Positions 10,039 through 20,071 are shown, numbered from the stretch's first letter. The stretch is DNA of 64,000 nt from Ferrimonas marina (GCF_900129905.1 NZ_FQXG01000005.1:334725-398724); one strand, 5' to 3'. Notes: generated by a model from the letters alone, not told the origin. Program-made: numbers and translations.

Positions 10039-10755
10039 ATGGGTCGCAGTTTTGAAGTGCGTAAGGCCTCCATGGCCAAGACCGCCGGTCAGAAGACCAA
10101 GGTCTACTCCAAGTACAGTAAAGAGATCTACGTGGTGGCCAAAAACGGCAGCCCGGATCCGGAGGCCAACCTGCAGCTGCGTAGCCTGATCGAAAAGGCG
10201 AAGAAGGACCAGGTGCCTTCCCACGTGATCGACAAGGCCATCGACAAAGCCAAGGGCGGCGCCGGTGAAGACTACGAGACCGCTCGCTACGAAGGCTTTG
10301 GCCCGGGCAACTGCATGGTGATCGTCGACTGTCTGACCGACAACAACAAGCGTACCTTCACCGACGTACGTCAGTGCTTCGTTAAAACCGACTCCAAGAT
10401 CGGCTCCCCCGGCGTGGTGTCCCACATGTTCGACCACCAGTCCATCTTCGCCTTCGCCGGCGACGACGAGGATGCCGTGCTCGAGATCCTGATGATGGCC
10501 GACGTTGACGTCACCGACGTGGAAGTGGAAGACGGCATGACCACCGTATTCGCCCCCAACACCGAGTTCTTCAAGGTCAAGACCGCGCTGACCGAGGCGA
10601 TGCCGGAGATCAAGTTCGAGATGGAAGAGATCACCTTCGTCCCGCAAACCTACACCAAGGTGGAAGGCGACGACGTGGCCCAGTTCGAGAAGTTCATGGC
10701 GATGCTGGAAGATTGCGACGACGTGCAAAACGTCTATCACAACGCTGAGCTGTAA
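10039..10755 (+). CDS. YebC/PmpR-family protein (YeeN-like)
   Basis: A 238-residue member of the YebC/TACO1 family, whose members act as transcription regulators or in easing translation of polyproline stretches. The start at [20 protein letters not shown] resembles E. coli YeeN (MGR-K) rather than YebC (MAGHSKW), so it is probably the YeeN-type paralogue. Family landmarks include [12 protein letters not shown], the YEGFGPG block and the acidic C-terminus with DDVQNVYHN. An in-frame upstream ATG (10012) lacks any ribosome site and the family start at 10039 was chosen. A terminator follows. Confidence 0.9.
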   Translation: MGRSFEVRKASMAKTAGQKTKVYSKYSKEIYVVAKNGSPDPEANLQLRSLIEKAKKDQVPSHVIDKAIDKAKGGAGEDYETARYEGFGPGNCMVIVDCLTDNNKRTFTDVRQCFVKTDSKIGSPGVVSHMFDHQSIFAFAGDDEDAVLEILMMADVDVTDVEVEDGMTTVFAPNTEFFKVKTALTEAMPEIKFEMEEITFVPQTYTKVEGDDVAQFEKFMAMLEDCDDVQNVYHNAEL

Positions 10756-10772
10756 TCGCTCATTGCGCTGAC

Positions 10773-10799
10773 AACGCCGCCCTCCGGGGCGGCGTTTTT
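10773..10799 (+). terminator. Terminator after yebC-family gene
   Basis: A 9-bp perfect stem (10773-10781 with 10788-10796) is followed by five T. Confidence 0.9.
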
Positions 10800-10977
10800 G
10801 TTGCCAGCAAAAAACCCAGCGGCGGTGGACCTCAGCGCCGCAGCGTCACCTATACTTGCTGGGATTTAGGGGAAAGACCGGACCTGCCAATGAATTGGTG
10901 GGCTGTAACGAGCGACGGAAAAACCCGGACCAATGCAGTCCGTTATCGTGCCGCGTCATTGCCAGGAAGGTACCCTA

Positions 10978-13900
10978 ATGATGGATCGTATCCACTGCCC
11001 TGCCCTGCTTGGATCCCTGCTACTCAGCCTTGCCGTTAACGCCGCCCCGGGCCTGACCCAGAGCGAGCCGGTCGGTGCCTACCTTGATGCTGCCTTCCCG
11101 GACCAGCCGCCCAATGCCGCGGTGGAGGAAGGAGACTGGGTCCAGATCAACTACTTCCCCGAGGTGCGCTTCGTTGAGCCGATCCGCATCATCGAACACC
11201 CCACCCAGGATAAGCTGCTGATCCTCGGCAAGGACGGCATGGGCCACCTGATCAGCCACCGTTACGGTGCCACCGATAAGACCGAGTTTCTCGATATCCG
11301 CCCCATCATGCACGGCAAGGCCGGGGCCGGTGAAGGGGGGATCTCTGATCTGGCCTTTCACCCGGAGTTTGGCGATCCCGATTCACCCAATGAGCGCACC
11401 GTGTTCCTCTCTTATCGCTGGTCACCGGACGACAGCGGCAGCTTCTCCGAGGAGTTCACCGTCGACGGCTACAACCGGCTGTCCCGCTTCGAGGTGCTCG
11501 ACGGCAAGGTCGATCTGGCCACCGAGCAGGTGCTGATCAACCAGTTCGACCAGGAACAGTGGCACATCGCCATGGACCTGGAATTTGGCAGCGACGGCTA
11601 CCTCTACGTTTCGGTGGGCGATGAGGGCCGCTGCTGCAGCCGCACCCTCTCCACCCAGCGCATCGATGGCGGCCTGTGGAGCGGGATCCTGCGCATCGAC
11701 GTCGACAACGATCCCAACCGCAGCCACCCCATCCGCCGCCAGCCCCACCACCCGGGCAAAGACCCCAAGGACAACGGCAACCACTGGCCCCGCTCCTACA
11801 GCCAGGGCTACAGCATCCCCAACGACAACCCCTTCCTCAGCTCGGATGGTGACGTGCTGGAGGAGTTCTACAGCATCGGCCTGCGCCACCCCTGGACCAT
11901 GTTCCTGGACCACACCACCGGGGATATCTGGGTGGCCGACGTGGGTGAGAAGAAGTGGGAGGAGATCGACCTGGTCCGCAAGGGCGATAACCACCAGTGG
12001 GGCTATCGCGAGGGCAACCACAGCGGGGTAATGTCGGAGCCGGATGAGATCATCGGCACCCCACGGGGGCCAGTGTGGGAGTACGACAGAGACCTAGGCC
12101 TGGCAGTGATCGGAGCCGGGGTCTATCGCGGCAACCGCCACCCGGAGCTGGTGGGCAAGTACCTGTTCTCCGATTTCGGCTCCGGCCGATTCTGGACCGC
12201 AACCGCCAGCAACGACGGCTATGACATCGAGCAGATCACCAGCGTCACCGCCGGCTTCCCCAACGGCATCAACGCCTACCTGCTGGACAGCAAAGGACAG
12301 ATCCTGATGGCCAAGACCAACGGCGGTCAGGACCCCGGCGGCACCATCGAGCTGCTGACCCGGGATGGCGGCGCCAGCCTGGTGGACGATCCGCCGCAAT
12401 GGCTATCGCAAACCGGTGCCTTTACCGATCTGCAAAGCCTGCAGCCCCACCCCGGCTGCATCCCCTACAGCATGAACGTGCCGTTCTGGTCTGACGGGGC
12501 GGAGAAATACCGTTGGCTGTGCCTGCCCAACGACGGCAGCCACGACAGCGCCGCGGAGCAGATCGTCTTTGCCGAGCAGGACCTATGGCAGTTCCCCGCC
12601 GGCACCGTGGCGATCAAGCACTTCGGCATGCGCGCCGATCGCAGCGACCCCGATTCCGAGTTCCCACTGGAAACCCGCTTCGTGGTGCGCACCGAGCGCG
12701 ACCTCTATGGCGTCACCTACCGCTGGAATGAGGCGGGCACCGACGCCGAGCTGCTCAGTGATGGGCTGGAGTGGTCCTTCACCCAGCAAACCCCGGTGGG
12801 CCCACTGCAGCGTACCTGGACCTTCCCCAGTCGCAACCAGTGCCTCACCTGCCACGCCGACGCCAACGGTGGCCTGCTCGGCCTCAATACCCGCCAGCTC
12901 AACCGCGATCAGTACTACCCCGCCTCCGGTCAAACCGGCAACCAGCTGGAGACCTTCAACGCGCTGGGGATGTTCCACCAGCAGTGGCCACAGGACAGCT
13001 TCGCCGAGTTGCTGGAGCAGGTACTGACCGCCAGTCCCAGTGGCGATCAAAGCCTGGCGCTGGCCGACCGGGCCCGCAGCTACCTGGACTCCAACTGCGG
13101 CTATTGCCACCACCCCAATGGCGTGCGCGGCACCTTCGATGCCCGCTTGGTCACCCCGCTGTCGGAGCAGGGACTAATCTACGGTCAGCTGATGGAGAGC
13201 TACGGCATCGAAGGGGAAGCGGTGGTGGTGCCGGGCCAGCCGGATCACTCCATCCTCTATGTGCGGGCCAGCCAGGTGGGTCCGCTGGCGATGCCGCCGC
13301 TGGCCAAGGCGGTGGTGGACGACGACGGCATGAGCCTGCTGTCCAACTGGATCCGGGCGCTGGTCAATGCGGTCGAAGGGGCACCGGAGTTTACTGCCCA
13401 GCTACAGAACCTGCGCACCGATCTCTGCATCCAGGTGTTCGGTCAAAGTGGCAGCCAGGGGGCCAACGTCGAGCCCGGCCCCTGCGAACAGGATCAAGCC
13501 AGTCAATCGCTGCAGTTCCTTGCCATCCCCGGGATAGCAGACACCTACACGGTGCGCTTTGCCCATAGCGGTTTGTGCCTGGACGTGGATGGCGGCAGCG
13601 CCGACAACGGCGCCAACCTGGTTCAGAACATCTGCAACGCCAATCTGAGCCAGCAGTTCCGCTTACAGGCCGAGGGGGAGCAACTGGTGCTCTACACCGG
13701 CACCGGCAACCGCGATAAGGTGGTGGATTCCGACGCCAACGTCAGCAACATCATCCAGTGGCAGGACTACGGCAACGACAACCAACGCTGGCGCTTCTTC
13801 AGCCATACCGTGGATGTTGTGCTCGATTCCGATGGCGACGGGGTCGTGGACAGCGACGACCCCTTCCCCACCGACCCCGGCGAATGGGCCGATGGCGACA

Positions 13901-14574
13901 GTGATGGCATTGGCGATAACAGCGACCGCTTCCCCCGGGACCCGCGCAACGACGTCGATGGCGACGGCTTCAGCGGCCACATCGACAACTGCCCGGAGAT
14001 CTACAACCCCACCCAGCGTGACCGGGACGCCGATGGCCAGGGCGACGCCTGCGATCAGGACAAGACCCCCCCGGGCTGGCTGCCTCGCCAGCCTGAACGC
14101 GGCGACACTCCTATCTCCCGACCCGCACTGGAGTCGCGTCGCCCCCATACGCTGCAGCGGGTAGAGCGCCAGCACCGTCTCGCGGTATCACCGCCCTGGC
14201 GTCCCGCCAGCGTCCAGCAAAGCCTAAGCCGGACCTCGGTCGCTGCCACCCCATCTCGGTCGAGTCACGCGCCCCAACGGACACAGGCCCAGCCAGCATT
14301 GACGCAGTGGCGTGGCCAAACGGTAGCGGGGGTCGGCCCGACATTGTGCTCCGAGGCCGATCTGTCCTTGTCGCAAGATCATCATCAACGGGAGAGAAAC
14401 AACAAACTCAACCACTTAAGAGCAATACTCTGCCCTGCCAGCATAAAAGCAGTGGATTCTGCCAGCGACAGGCGCTCCCTCTTCTACAATGAAACAAGTC
14501 TCAGGATTGAGGCACTTAGCCCTGTAGCGGATGCCAACGACACCAATAACCCCTCCCGGCAGCACAGGCACTAA
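10978..14574 (+). CDS. Secreted sugar-dehydrogenase/dihaem cytochrome/lectin/TSP3 fusion
   Basis: A 1198-residue exported multidomain protein with signal peptide MMDRIHCPALLGSLLLSLAV. Residues ~50-480 look like a glucose/sorbosone dehydrogenase (PQQ-type) beta-propeller. Residues ~490-795 form a c-type cytochrome region with two haem sites, CLTCH (622-626) and CGYCH (707-711), resembling the dihaem family sometimes named after SO2930. Residues ~806-941 are a ricin-type beta-trefoil ending in DNQRWRFF. Residues ~951-1028 are calcium-binding thrombospondin type 3 repeats (DSDGDG, DNCPE). A 170-residue tail follows with no recognisable domain and looser codon bias. The start has AGGAAGG seven bases upstream. 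It probably oxidises sugars or aldoses outside the cytoplasm and passes electrons to its own haems; this is inferred from domains only. The next gene shares the lectin and TSP3 cassettes. Confidence 0.8.
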   Translation: MMDRIHCPALLGSLLLSLAVNAAPGLTQSEPVGAYLDAAFPDQPPNAAVEEGDWVQINYFPEVRFVEPIRIIEHPTQDKLLILGKDGMGHLISHRYGATDKTEFLDIRPIMHGKAGAGEGGISDLAFHPEFGDPDSPNERTVFLSYRWSPDDSGSFSEEFTVDGYNRLSRFEVLDGKVDLATEQVLINQFDQEQWHIAMDLEFGSDGYLYVSVGDEGRCCSRTLSTQRIDGGLWSGILRIDVDNDPNRSHPIRRQPHHPGKDPKDNGNHWPRSYSQGYSIPNDNPFLSSDGDVLEEFYSIGLRHPWTMFLDHTTGDIWVADVGEKKWEEIDLVRKGDNHQWGYREGNHSGVMSEPDEIIGTPRGPVWEYDRDLGLAVIGAGVYRGNRHPELVGKYLFSDFGSGRFWTATASNDGYDIEQITSVTAGFPNGINAYLLDSKGQILMAKTNGGQDPGGTIELLTRDGGASLVDDPPQWLSQTGAFTDLQSLQPHPGCIPYSMNVPFWSDGAEKYRWLCLPNDGSHDSAAEQIVFAEQDLWQFPAGTVAIKHFGMRADRSDPDSEFPLETRFVVRTERDLYGVTYRWNEAGTDAELLSDGLEWSFTQQTPVGPLQRTWTFPSRNQCLTCHADANGGLLGLNTRQLNRDQYYPASGQTGNQLETFNALGMFHQQWPQDSFAELLEQVLTASPSGDQSLALADRARSYLDSNCGYCHHPNGVRGTFDARLVTPLSEQGLIYGQLMESYGIEGEAVVVPGQPDHSILYVRASQVGPLAMPPLAKAVVDDDGMSLLSNWIRALVNAVEGAPEFTAQLQNLRTDLCIQVFGQSGSQGANVEPGPCEQDQASQSLQFLAIPGIADTYTVRFAHSGLCLDVDGGSADNGANLVQNICNANLSQQFRLQAEGEQLVLYTGTGNRDKVVDSDANVSNIIQWQDYGNDNQRWRFFSHTVDVVLDSDGDGVVDSDDPFPTDPGEWADGDSDGIGDNSDRFPRDPRNDVDGDGFSGHIDNCPEIYNPTQRDRDADGQGDACDQDKTPPGWLPRQPERGDTPISRPALESRRPHTLQRVERQHRLAVSPPWRPASVQQSLSRTSVAATPSRSSHAPQRTQAQPALTQWRGQTVAGVGPTLCSEADLSLSQDHHQRERNNKLNHLRAILCPASIKAVDSASDRRSLFYNETSLRIEALSPVADANDTNNPSRQHRH

Positions 14575-14580
14575 GGGCAC

Positions 14581-14605
14581 AGCGGTGCGACCTGGTCGCA
14601 CCGCT
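14581..14605. repeat. Perfect 10-bp inverted repeat between the two giant genes
   Basis: AGCGGTGCGA (14581-14590) pairs with TCGCACCGCT (14596-14605) across a 5-base loop, six bases after the upstream stop. There is no T tail, so it may be a Rho-dependent or processing hairpin rather than an intrinsic terminator. Confidence 0.5.
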
Positions 14606-14636
14606 GTCCATTCACACAAGGAAGGATAATGGGCCA

Positions 14637-17600
14637 ATGATGGATCGCTCAGTGTTGCGCACCCTGTGTTACTGGATTCTGATCGCCACCGGCGGCTTTG
14701 TCGCCACCACCAGCTCGGCACCGGTCGGCTCATCCACATCCTGGCGCCCCGACTCTGAGCGCGCTAGCTCCGCCGACTTCCAGGCCCTGCCTACCAGCGT
14801 GAGTGTCGCGACCAGGGCAGCGTTCGCAGCAGACCGGGATGGTGATGGCGTCCCCAATGGCCTGGATGCCTTTCCCGACGACCCCAACGAGTGGGCCGAC
14901 AGCGATAACGACCGCTTCGGTGACAACAGCGATCCCTTCCCCTGGGATCCCAACAACGGCCAAGCCAGCCCATCGCCAGGCTCCAACTCACTGACGGCCC
15001 GGCTCAAGCGACAAGGGCATCCGCTGGTGGCAAACGAGGCTCGCTTTGCCCAAAGGGCGGCATCCTCGAGCCAACCTGCGCCCCGCTTGGGCGCAGCCGA
15101 CCTAAGCCGCCTATCCGCCCTTACGCCTATCAGTGCAAGCCTGTTCTCGCCCTCTTCACCGGCTGAGCAACAGGCCAACAACGCTGCGCAGCCATCCCCA
15201 AGCAACGACAACGCCGAGCTGACCAGTGCTGGGGCCAGCTTTATCGGTCAACTGCAGAACCTGCGCACCGATCTCTGCTTTGGCGTCGACAACGCCAGTG
15301 ACGCCGCGGGCGCCAACGTTGGCCCCGCTCCGTGCCTGGCGGATCAGCCCGAGCAATCCCTCGCCTTCATTCCGGTAGCGGACCAGGCTGACACCTATAC
15401 CCTGCGCTTTGAGCATTCAGGCCAGTGCCTGGATGTGGAAAACGGCTCCAGTGCCGATGCTGCCACCCTGGTGCAGATGCCCTGTGATGGCAGCGACAGC
15501 CAGCAATACCGCGCCCTGGATGAGGGCAACCAGTGGGTGATCTACACCGGCACCGGCAACCGCGACAAGGTGGTGGACTCCCACGCCCGCATCTCCGACA
15601 TCATCCAGTACCGGGACTACGGCAACGACAACCAACGCTGGCGCTTCTTCCGCTTCACCGAGGCGCTGGACAGCGATGGTGACGGCGTGCCCGATGGCCA
15701 GGATGCCTTCCCCAACGATCCCAAGGAATGGGCCGACAGCGACGGCGACAACCAGGGCGACAACAGCGATCCCTTCCCACTGGACCCCAACAACGACAGC
15801 GATGGCGACGGCATCAGCGGCCACATCGACAACTGCCCCGGCGACGCCAATGCCGATCAGGCCGACCAGGATGGTGATGGCCTCGGCGATGCGTGCGATC
15901 CCTTCCCTCAGGACCCGGCCAATGACATCGACGGCGATGGCATCGGCGGCAGCCTGGACAACTGCCCCGCCACCACCAACCCGAGCCAATCGGATGAGGA
16001 CGGCGACGGCCAAGGCGACGCCTGCGATCCCTTCCCGCAGGACCCGGACAACGACATCGATGGCGATGGCGTCAGTGGCCACATCGACAACTGCCCGCTG
16101 GAGCCCAACCCAGGTCAGGCCGACCAGGACGAAGATGGCGTCGGCAACGCCTGCGACCCGGATTACGACGGCGGTGATGACAACGGTGATGGTGGCACTC
16201 AGGCCCTGTTCATCGGCCAGCTGCAAAACCTGCGCACCAATCTCTGCTTCGGCGTCGACAACGCCAGCGACGTCACCGGTGCCAACGTCGCCCCCGCCCC
16301 CTGCCTGATGGATCAGCCGGAACAATCACTGGCCTTTATCCCGGTAGAGGGGCGTGACGACACCTACACCCTACGCTTCGAGCACTCCGGCCAGTGCCTG
16401 GATGTGGCCGGTGGCTCCCGCGCCGATGCCGCCAGTCTGGTGCAAACCCCCTGTAACAACAGCGACAGCCAGCAGTTCCGCGCCCTGGATGAGGGCAACC
16501 AGTGGGTGGTCTACACCGGCACCGGCAACCGCGACAAGGTGGTGGACTCCCATGCCCGCATCTCCGATATCATCCAATACCGGGACTACGGCAATGACAA
16601 CCAGCGCTGGCGCTTCTTCCGCCGCACCGAGGCGCAGGACAGCGATGGTGATGGCGTGGTCGACAGCCTGGATCCCTTCCCCTACGACCCCGACGAGTGG
16701 GCTGACAGCGACGGCGACGGTCAGGGTGACAACAGCGATCCCTTCCCCTTAGACGCCGCCAACGACGCCGATGGCGACGGCATCAGCGGCCACATCGACA
16801 ACTGCCCGGTTGACGCCAATGCCGACCAATCCGATCGGGACAGCGACGGCCTGGGCGATCTGTGCGATCCCTACCCCGATGATCCGCTCAACATGAGCGC
16901 CTGGCCCGCCAGCTTCTCCAGCATCAATGTGATGGGCGACAGCTACGGCGATCGGCGCCAGAGCAACGGTGTGGTCTACGCCACTTACCTGGCCGACAAC
17001 CTGGACCTGCCCCTGGCCAACGTCTCCCGCTCAGGCTGGACCACCGAGCATCTGCTGGAGGGCCGCTTCAGCGACCCTAGTCAGGTAGAGCGGCTGCTGG
17101 GGGATCCACCGCAAGCGGATCCCAGCGGGCTCTACGTGCTTTGGGCTGGCTTTAACGACGTCTACTTTGGTGATGACGACAGCCCCATCAACCTCGACCG
17201 GGCCATCGATAACATGGAGACCCTGCTGGATATCCTTGAACAGGCCGGCGCCCGCTACGTCACCGTCCCCAACCTGCTGGATGTGGGGCTGTGGCCCATC
17301 GTCGACAACAGCGACATCGAGGCCCACCGGGCCCGCACCATCGAGTTCAACGCCAAGCTGGAGCTGCTGCTGTTGGCCCGCCAGCAAACCGGCACCCTGC
17401 AGATCCTGCCGTTTGAGATGTTCGACTGGGTTGAACAGATCGAGGCCAACCCTAACGCCTTTGGCATCATCGACATCGACCGAATCTGTGAGCAGAACGA
17501 ACCGGTCAGTGGCGACAACGACGCCCCGGTGGCGGAGTGCCCTGGATACTTCTTCTGGGACACCGTTCACCCCACCACCGAGATGCACAGCGTCATCGCC

Positions 17601-20039
17601 GGACGACTGCAGGACCTGATGGCACTGGAGGCGGACCCGGGCCGCTGGCTAGACAGCGACGAGGATGGGGTGCCTGATCACCGCGATGACTTCCCGTTCG
17701 ACAACGGCGAGCAGTACGACTCCGACGGCGATGGCATCGGCAACAACAGCGACCCCTTCCCCACCATCCCCGCCGAGCCGGATCCCATGCCTGACGCCGC
17801 CTTTGTCGGCCAGGTGCAGAATCAGCGCACCGATCTCTGTATCCAGGTGGCTGGCGCCAGCATGGTGGCCGGCGCTAATGTCGAGCCGGGTCAGTGCCAG
17901 GAAGGCGCCGCCCATCAGCGCCTCCACTTCAACCCCATCGTCGACCAGGCCAACGCCTACACCCTGGTGTTTGAGCATTCCGGCCAATGCCTCGACGTCG
18001 AGGGTGGCTCCGCCAGTGACGCCGCCAGCCTGGTACAGATGCCCTGCGATGGTCGCGCCAGCCAGCAGTACAAGGCCTTCGATGAAGGCAGCGACTGGGT
18101 GATCTACACCGGCACGGGCAACGGCGACAAGGTGGTGGACTCCCACGCCTACGTCTCCGACATCATCCAGTACCGCGACTACGGCAACGACAACCAGCGC
18201 TGGCGCTTCTTCCGCCAGCAGTGGCTGAACCAGCAGCAGAGCAATGATGGCAATGCCGATGCACTGGACGCCCTTCCCGACGCCCCCGGCAACCAGCTCG
18301 ATCAGGACGGCGACGGGCTGGGCGATCACGAAGACCCCTTCCCCCGCGACCCGGATAACGACGTCGATGGCGATGGCATCAGCAGTCATCTCGATAACTG
18401 CCCGCTGGACTACAACCCGGACCAGGCCGACGCCGACCGGGATGGCATCGGCGATGCTTGCGATCCCAGCTACAGCGAAGCCGCTGCCCAGCGCATCAGC
18501 TTCGTCGCCTCACTGCAGAACCAGTTCAGCCGACAGTGCCTGCAGGTCAGCAACAACAGCCTCTACGCCACCGCCCCTCTGGTTCCGGCGGCCTGTGCCT
18601 TAGGTGGCGATCGGCTCAACTTCCTGCCGCTGCCGGATGGCCGCTACCAACTGCAGTTTGTCCACAGCGGGCTGTGTGTTGGCGTCAGCGAGAGCAGCGA
18701 TGCCCCTGGCGCCCGCCTGACTCAGCAGGTCTGCCTGGATATCCCCGCCCAGCAGTTCCGCATGGTGGAGGAGGGCGAGCAGGTAGTGCTGTTCACCGGT
18801 ACCGGGGTGGGCGACAAGGTGATCAACGCGGTCAGCTTCCGCAGCCAGATCACCCAGGAGCGGGATTTCGGCAAGAGCCATCAACGTTGGTTGTTGCTGG
18901 ATCTGGAGCCGATCCTCGACAGCGACGGTGACGGTTTCCCGGACTTCCAGGACGCCTTCCCCGACGATCCCAACGAATGGGCAGACAGCGATAGTGACGG
19001 CCAGGGCAACAACGCCGATCCCTTCCCCTTCGACCAGGACAACGACGGCATCCCCGCCGCCGACGACAACTGCCGCAAGGTCGCCAACTTTGATCAAAGC
19101 GACCGGGACGGCGACGGCATTGGCGATCCCTGCGACCCCACCCCAGATGGCGACATCGTGCTGCCGCCGGGCATGCCCTCCCAGTACAGCGCCATCGGCG
19201 CCATGGGCGACAGCTACAGCGACCGCTCCCTCAGCAACGGTGAGGTCTACGCGGTGCAGCTGGCACAGCAGCGTGACCTGCCGGTGGACAACGTCGCCAT
19301 CACCCGCTGGACCACCGGCGATCTGCTCGACGGCCGCGACGGTGAGCAGGACCAGCTGACCCAGTTGCTGGGAGACCCACCCCAAGCCGACAGCGAGGCC
19401 CTCTACCTGGTGTGGATCGGCTACAACGACGTCTACAACAACCTCAACCTGGACCAGGCGGTGGCCAACGTCCGCACCCTGCTGCTGGCGCTGCAGGACG
19501 CCGGTGCCCGCTACGTGGTGCTGCCTAACCTGCTGGACGTGGCCCTCTGGCCCAAGGCCACCAGTGGCGAGCGCGCCAGCCTGCGCCGCCGCACCATCGA
19601 GTTCAATGCCAAGCTGGAGTGGATGCTATTGCAGTGGCAGCGGACGCAAAGCCTGACGGTGCTGCCGCTGGAGATCTTCGATTGGGTCGAGCAGATCGTT
19701 GCTAACCCCGGTGACTACGGCATCAGCAGCATGACCCAGGAGTGTCGCGATTTTCGCAGCAACAGCGGCAGCAGCCGGGCGCCATTGGCGGATTGCGATG
19801 GCTTCTTCTTCTGGGACACCGTCCACCCCACCGCCGAGGTGCATGAGATGGTGACCGAGCGGCTGGACGCGCTGCTGACCCTGGAGTCCCAGCCCGAGCG
19901 CTGGAGCGACAACGACGGTGACGGCGTCTACGACCACCGGGATGAGTTTCCTGAGGACCCCGACGAGCAGTACGACTCCGACGGCGATGGGGTGGGCAAC
20001 AACGCCGATGCCGATCCCCTCGACCCGGAGATCAACTGA
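14637..20039 (+). CDS. Giant secreted protein: two SGNH esterase and four ricin-type lectin domains
   Basis: An 1800-residue exported protein. After a signal peptide (1-28) the order is: TSP3 (65-106), linker, lectin 1 (200-338), TSP3 (345-510), lectin 2 (523-661), TSP3 (667-750), SGNH/GDSL domain 1 (759-1000), TSP3 (1005-1046), lectin 3 (1055-1192), TSP3 (1220-1278), lectin 4 (1287-1420), TSP3 (1427-1503), SGNH domain 2 (1516-1752), TSP3 (1756-1797). Both esterase domains keep GDSY (Ser769, Ser1526), the block III Asn (840, 1597) and WDTVHP (Asp975/His978, Asp1727/His1730), so both look active. Lectins 1-3 are nearly identical around YTGTGN-DKVVDS and DNQRWRFF; lectin 4 has diverged. It probably deacylates a surface or environmental polysaccharide or lipid while the lectins hold it. 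No cell-wall anchor or autotransporter domain is seen, so release by type II secretion is a guess. Confidence 0.85.
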   Translation: MMDRSVLRTLCYWILIATGGFVATTSSAPVGSSTSWRPDSERASSADFQALPTSVSVATRAAFAADRDGDGVPNGLDAFPDDPNEWADSDNDRFGDNSDPFPWDPNNGQASPSPGSNSLTARLKRQGHPLVANEARFAQRAASSSQPAPRLGAADLSRLSALTPISASLFSPSSPAEQQANNAAQPSPSNDNAELTSAGASFIGQLQNLRTDLCFGVDNASDAAGANVGPAPCLADQPEQSLAFIPVADQADTYTLRFEHSGQCLDVENGSSADAATLVQMPCDGSDSQQYRALDEGNQWVIYTGTGNRDKVVDSHARISDIIQYRDYGNDNQRWRFFRFTEALDSDGDGVPDGQDAFPNDPKEWADSDGDNQGDNSDPFPLDPNNDSDGDGISGHIDNCPGDANADQADQDGDGLGDACDPFPQDPANDIDGDGIGGSLDNCPATTNPSQSDEDGDGQGDACDPFPQDPDNDIDGDGVSGHIDNCPLEPNPGQADQDEDGVGNACDPDYDGGDDNGDGGTQALFIGQLQNLRTNLCFGVDNASDVTGANVAPAPCLMDQPEQSLAFIPVEGRDDTYTLRFEHSGQCLDVAGGSRADAASLVQTPCNNSDSQQFRALDEGNQWVVYTGTGNRDKVVDSHARISDIIQYRDYGNDNQRWRFFRRTEAQDSDGDGVVDSLDPFPYDPDEWADSDGDGQGDNSDPFPLDAANDADGDGISGHIDNCPVDANADQSDRDSDGLGDLCDPYPDDPLNMSAWPASFSSINVMGDSYGDRRQSNGVVYATYLADNLDLPLANVSRSGWTTEHLLEGRFSDPSQVERLLGDPPQADPSGLYVLWAGFNDVYFGDDDSPINLDRAIDNMETLLDILEQAGARYVTVPNLLDVGLWPIVDNSDIEAHRARTIEFNAKLELLLLARQQTGTLQILPFEMFDWVEQIEANPNAFGIIDIDRICEQNEPVSGDNDAPVAECPGYFFWDTVHPTTEMHSVIAGRLQDLMALEADPGRWLDSDEDGVPDHRDDFPFDNGEQYDSDGDGIGNNSDPFPTIPAEPDPMPDAAFVGQVQNQRTDLCIQVAGASMVAGANVEPGQCQEGAAHQRLHFNPIVDQANAYTLVFEHSGQCLDVEGGSASDAASLVQMPCDGRASQQYKAFDEGSDWVIYTGTGNGDKVVDSHAYVSDIIQYRDYGNDNQRWRFFRQQWLNQQQSNDGNADALDALPDAPGNQLDQDGDGLGDHEDPFPRDPDNDVDGDGISSHLDNCPLDYNPDQADADRDGIGDACDPSYSEAAAQRISFVASLQNQFSRQCLQVSNNSLYATAPLVPAACALGGDRLNFLPLPDGRYQLQFVHSGLCVGVSESSDAPGARLTQQVCLDIPAQQFRMVEEGEQVVLFTGTGVGDKVINAVSFRSQITQERDFGKSHQRWLLLDLEPILDSDGDGFPDFQDAFPDDPNEWADSDSDGQGNNADPFPFDQDNDGIPAADDNCRKVANFDQSDRDGDGIGDPCDPTPDGDIVLPPGMPSQYSAIGAMGDSYSDRSLSNGEVYAVQLAQQRDLPVDNVAITRWTTGDLLDGRDGEQDQLTQLLGDPPQADSEALYLVWIGYNDVYNNLNLDQAVANVRTLLLALQDAGARYVVLPNLLDVALWPKATSGERASLRRRTIEFNAKLEWMLLQWQRTQSLTVLPLEIFDWVEQIVANPGDYGISSMTQECRDFRSNSGSSRAPLADCDGFFFWDTVHPTAEVHEMVTERLDALLTLESQPERWSDNDGDGVYDHRDEFPEDPDEQYDSDGDGVGNNADADPLDPEIN

Positions 20040-20071
20040 CAGCAGCATTGCCCCGCCCGCACCAAGCGCGA

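Noticed and set aside
10860..10977. Small hairpins (CCAAT/ATTGG, CGGAC/GTCCG) before the dehydrogenase gene, considered as a riboswitch
   Set aside because: They do not match the core of c-di-GMP, glycine, cobalamin or other aptamers I know; too short for a confident call.
15417..16325. Long minus-strand frames opposite the giant esterase gene, rich in Val, Ile and Ala
   Set aside because: They mirror the Asp/Gly/Asn-rich TSP3 and lectin codons on the real strand; no start signals.
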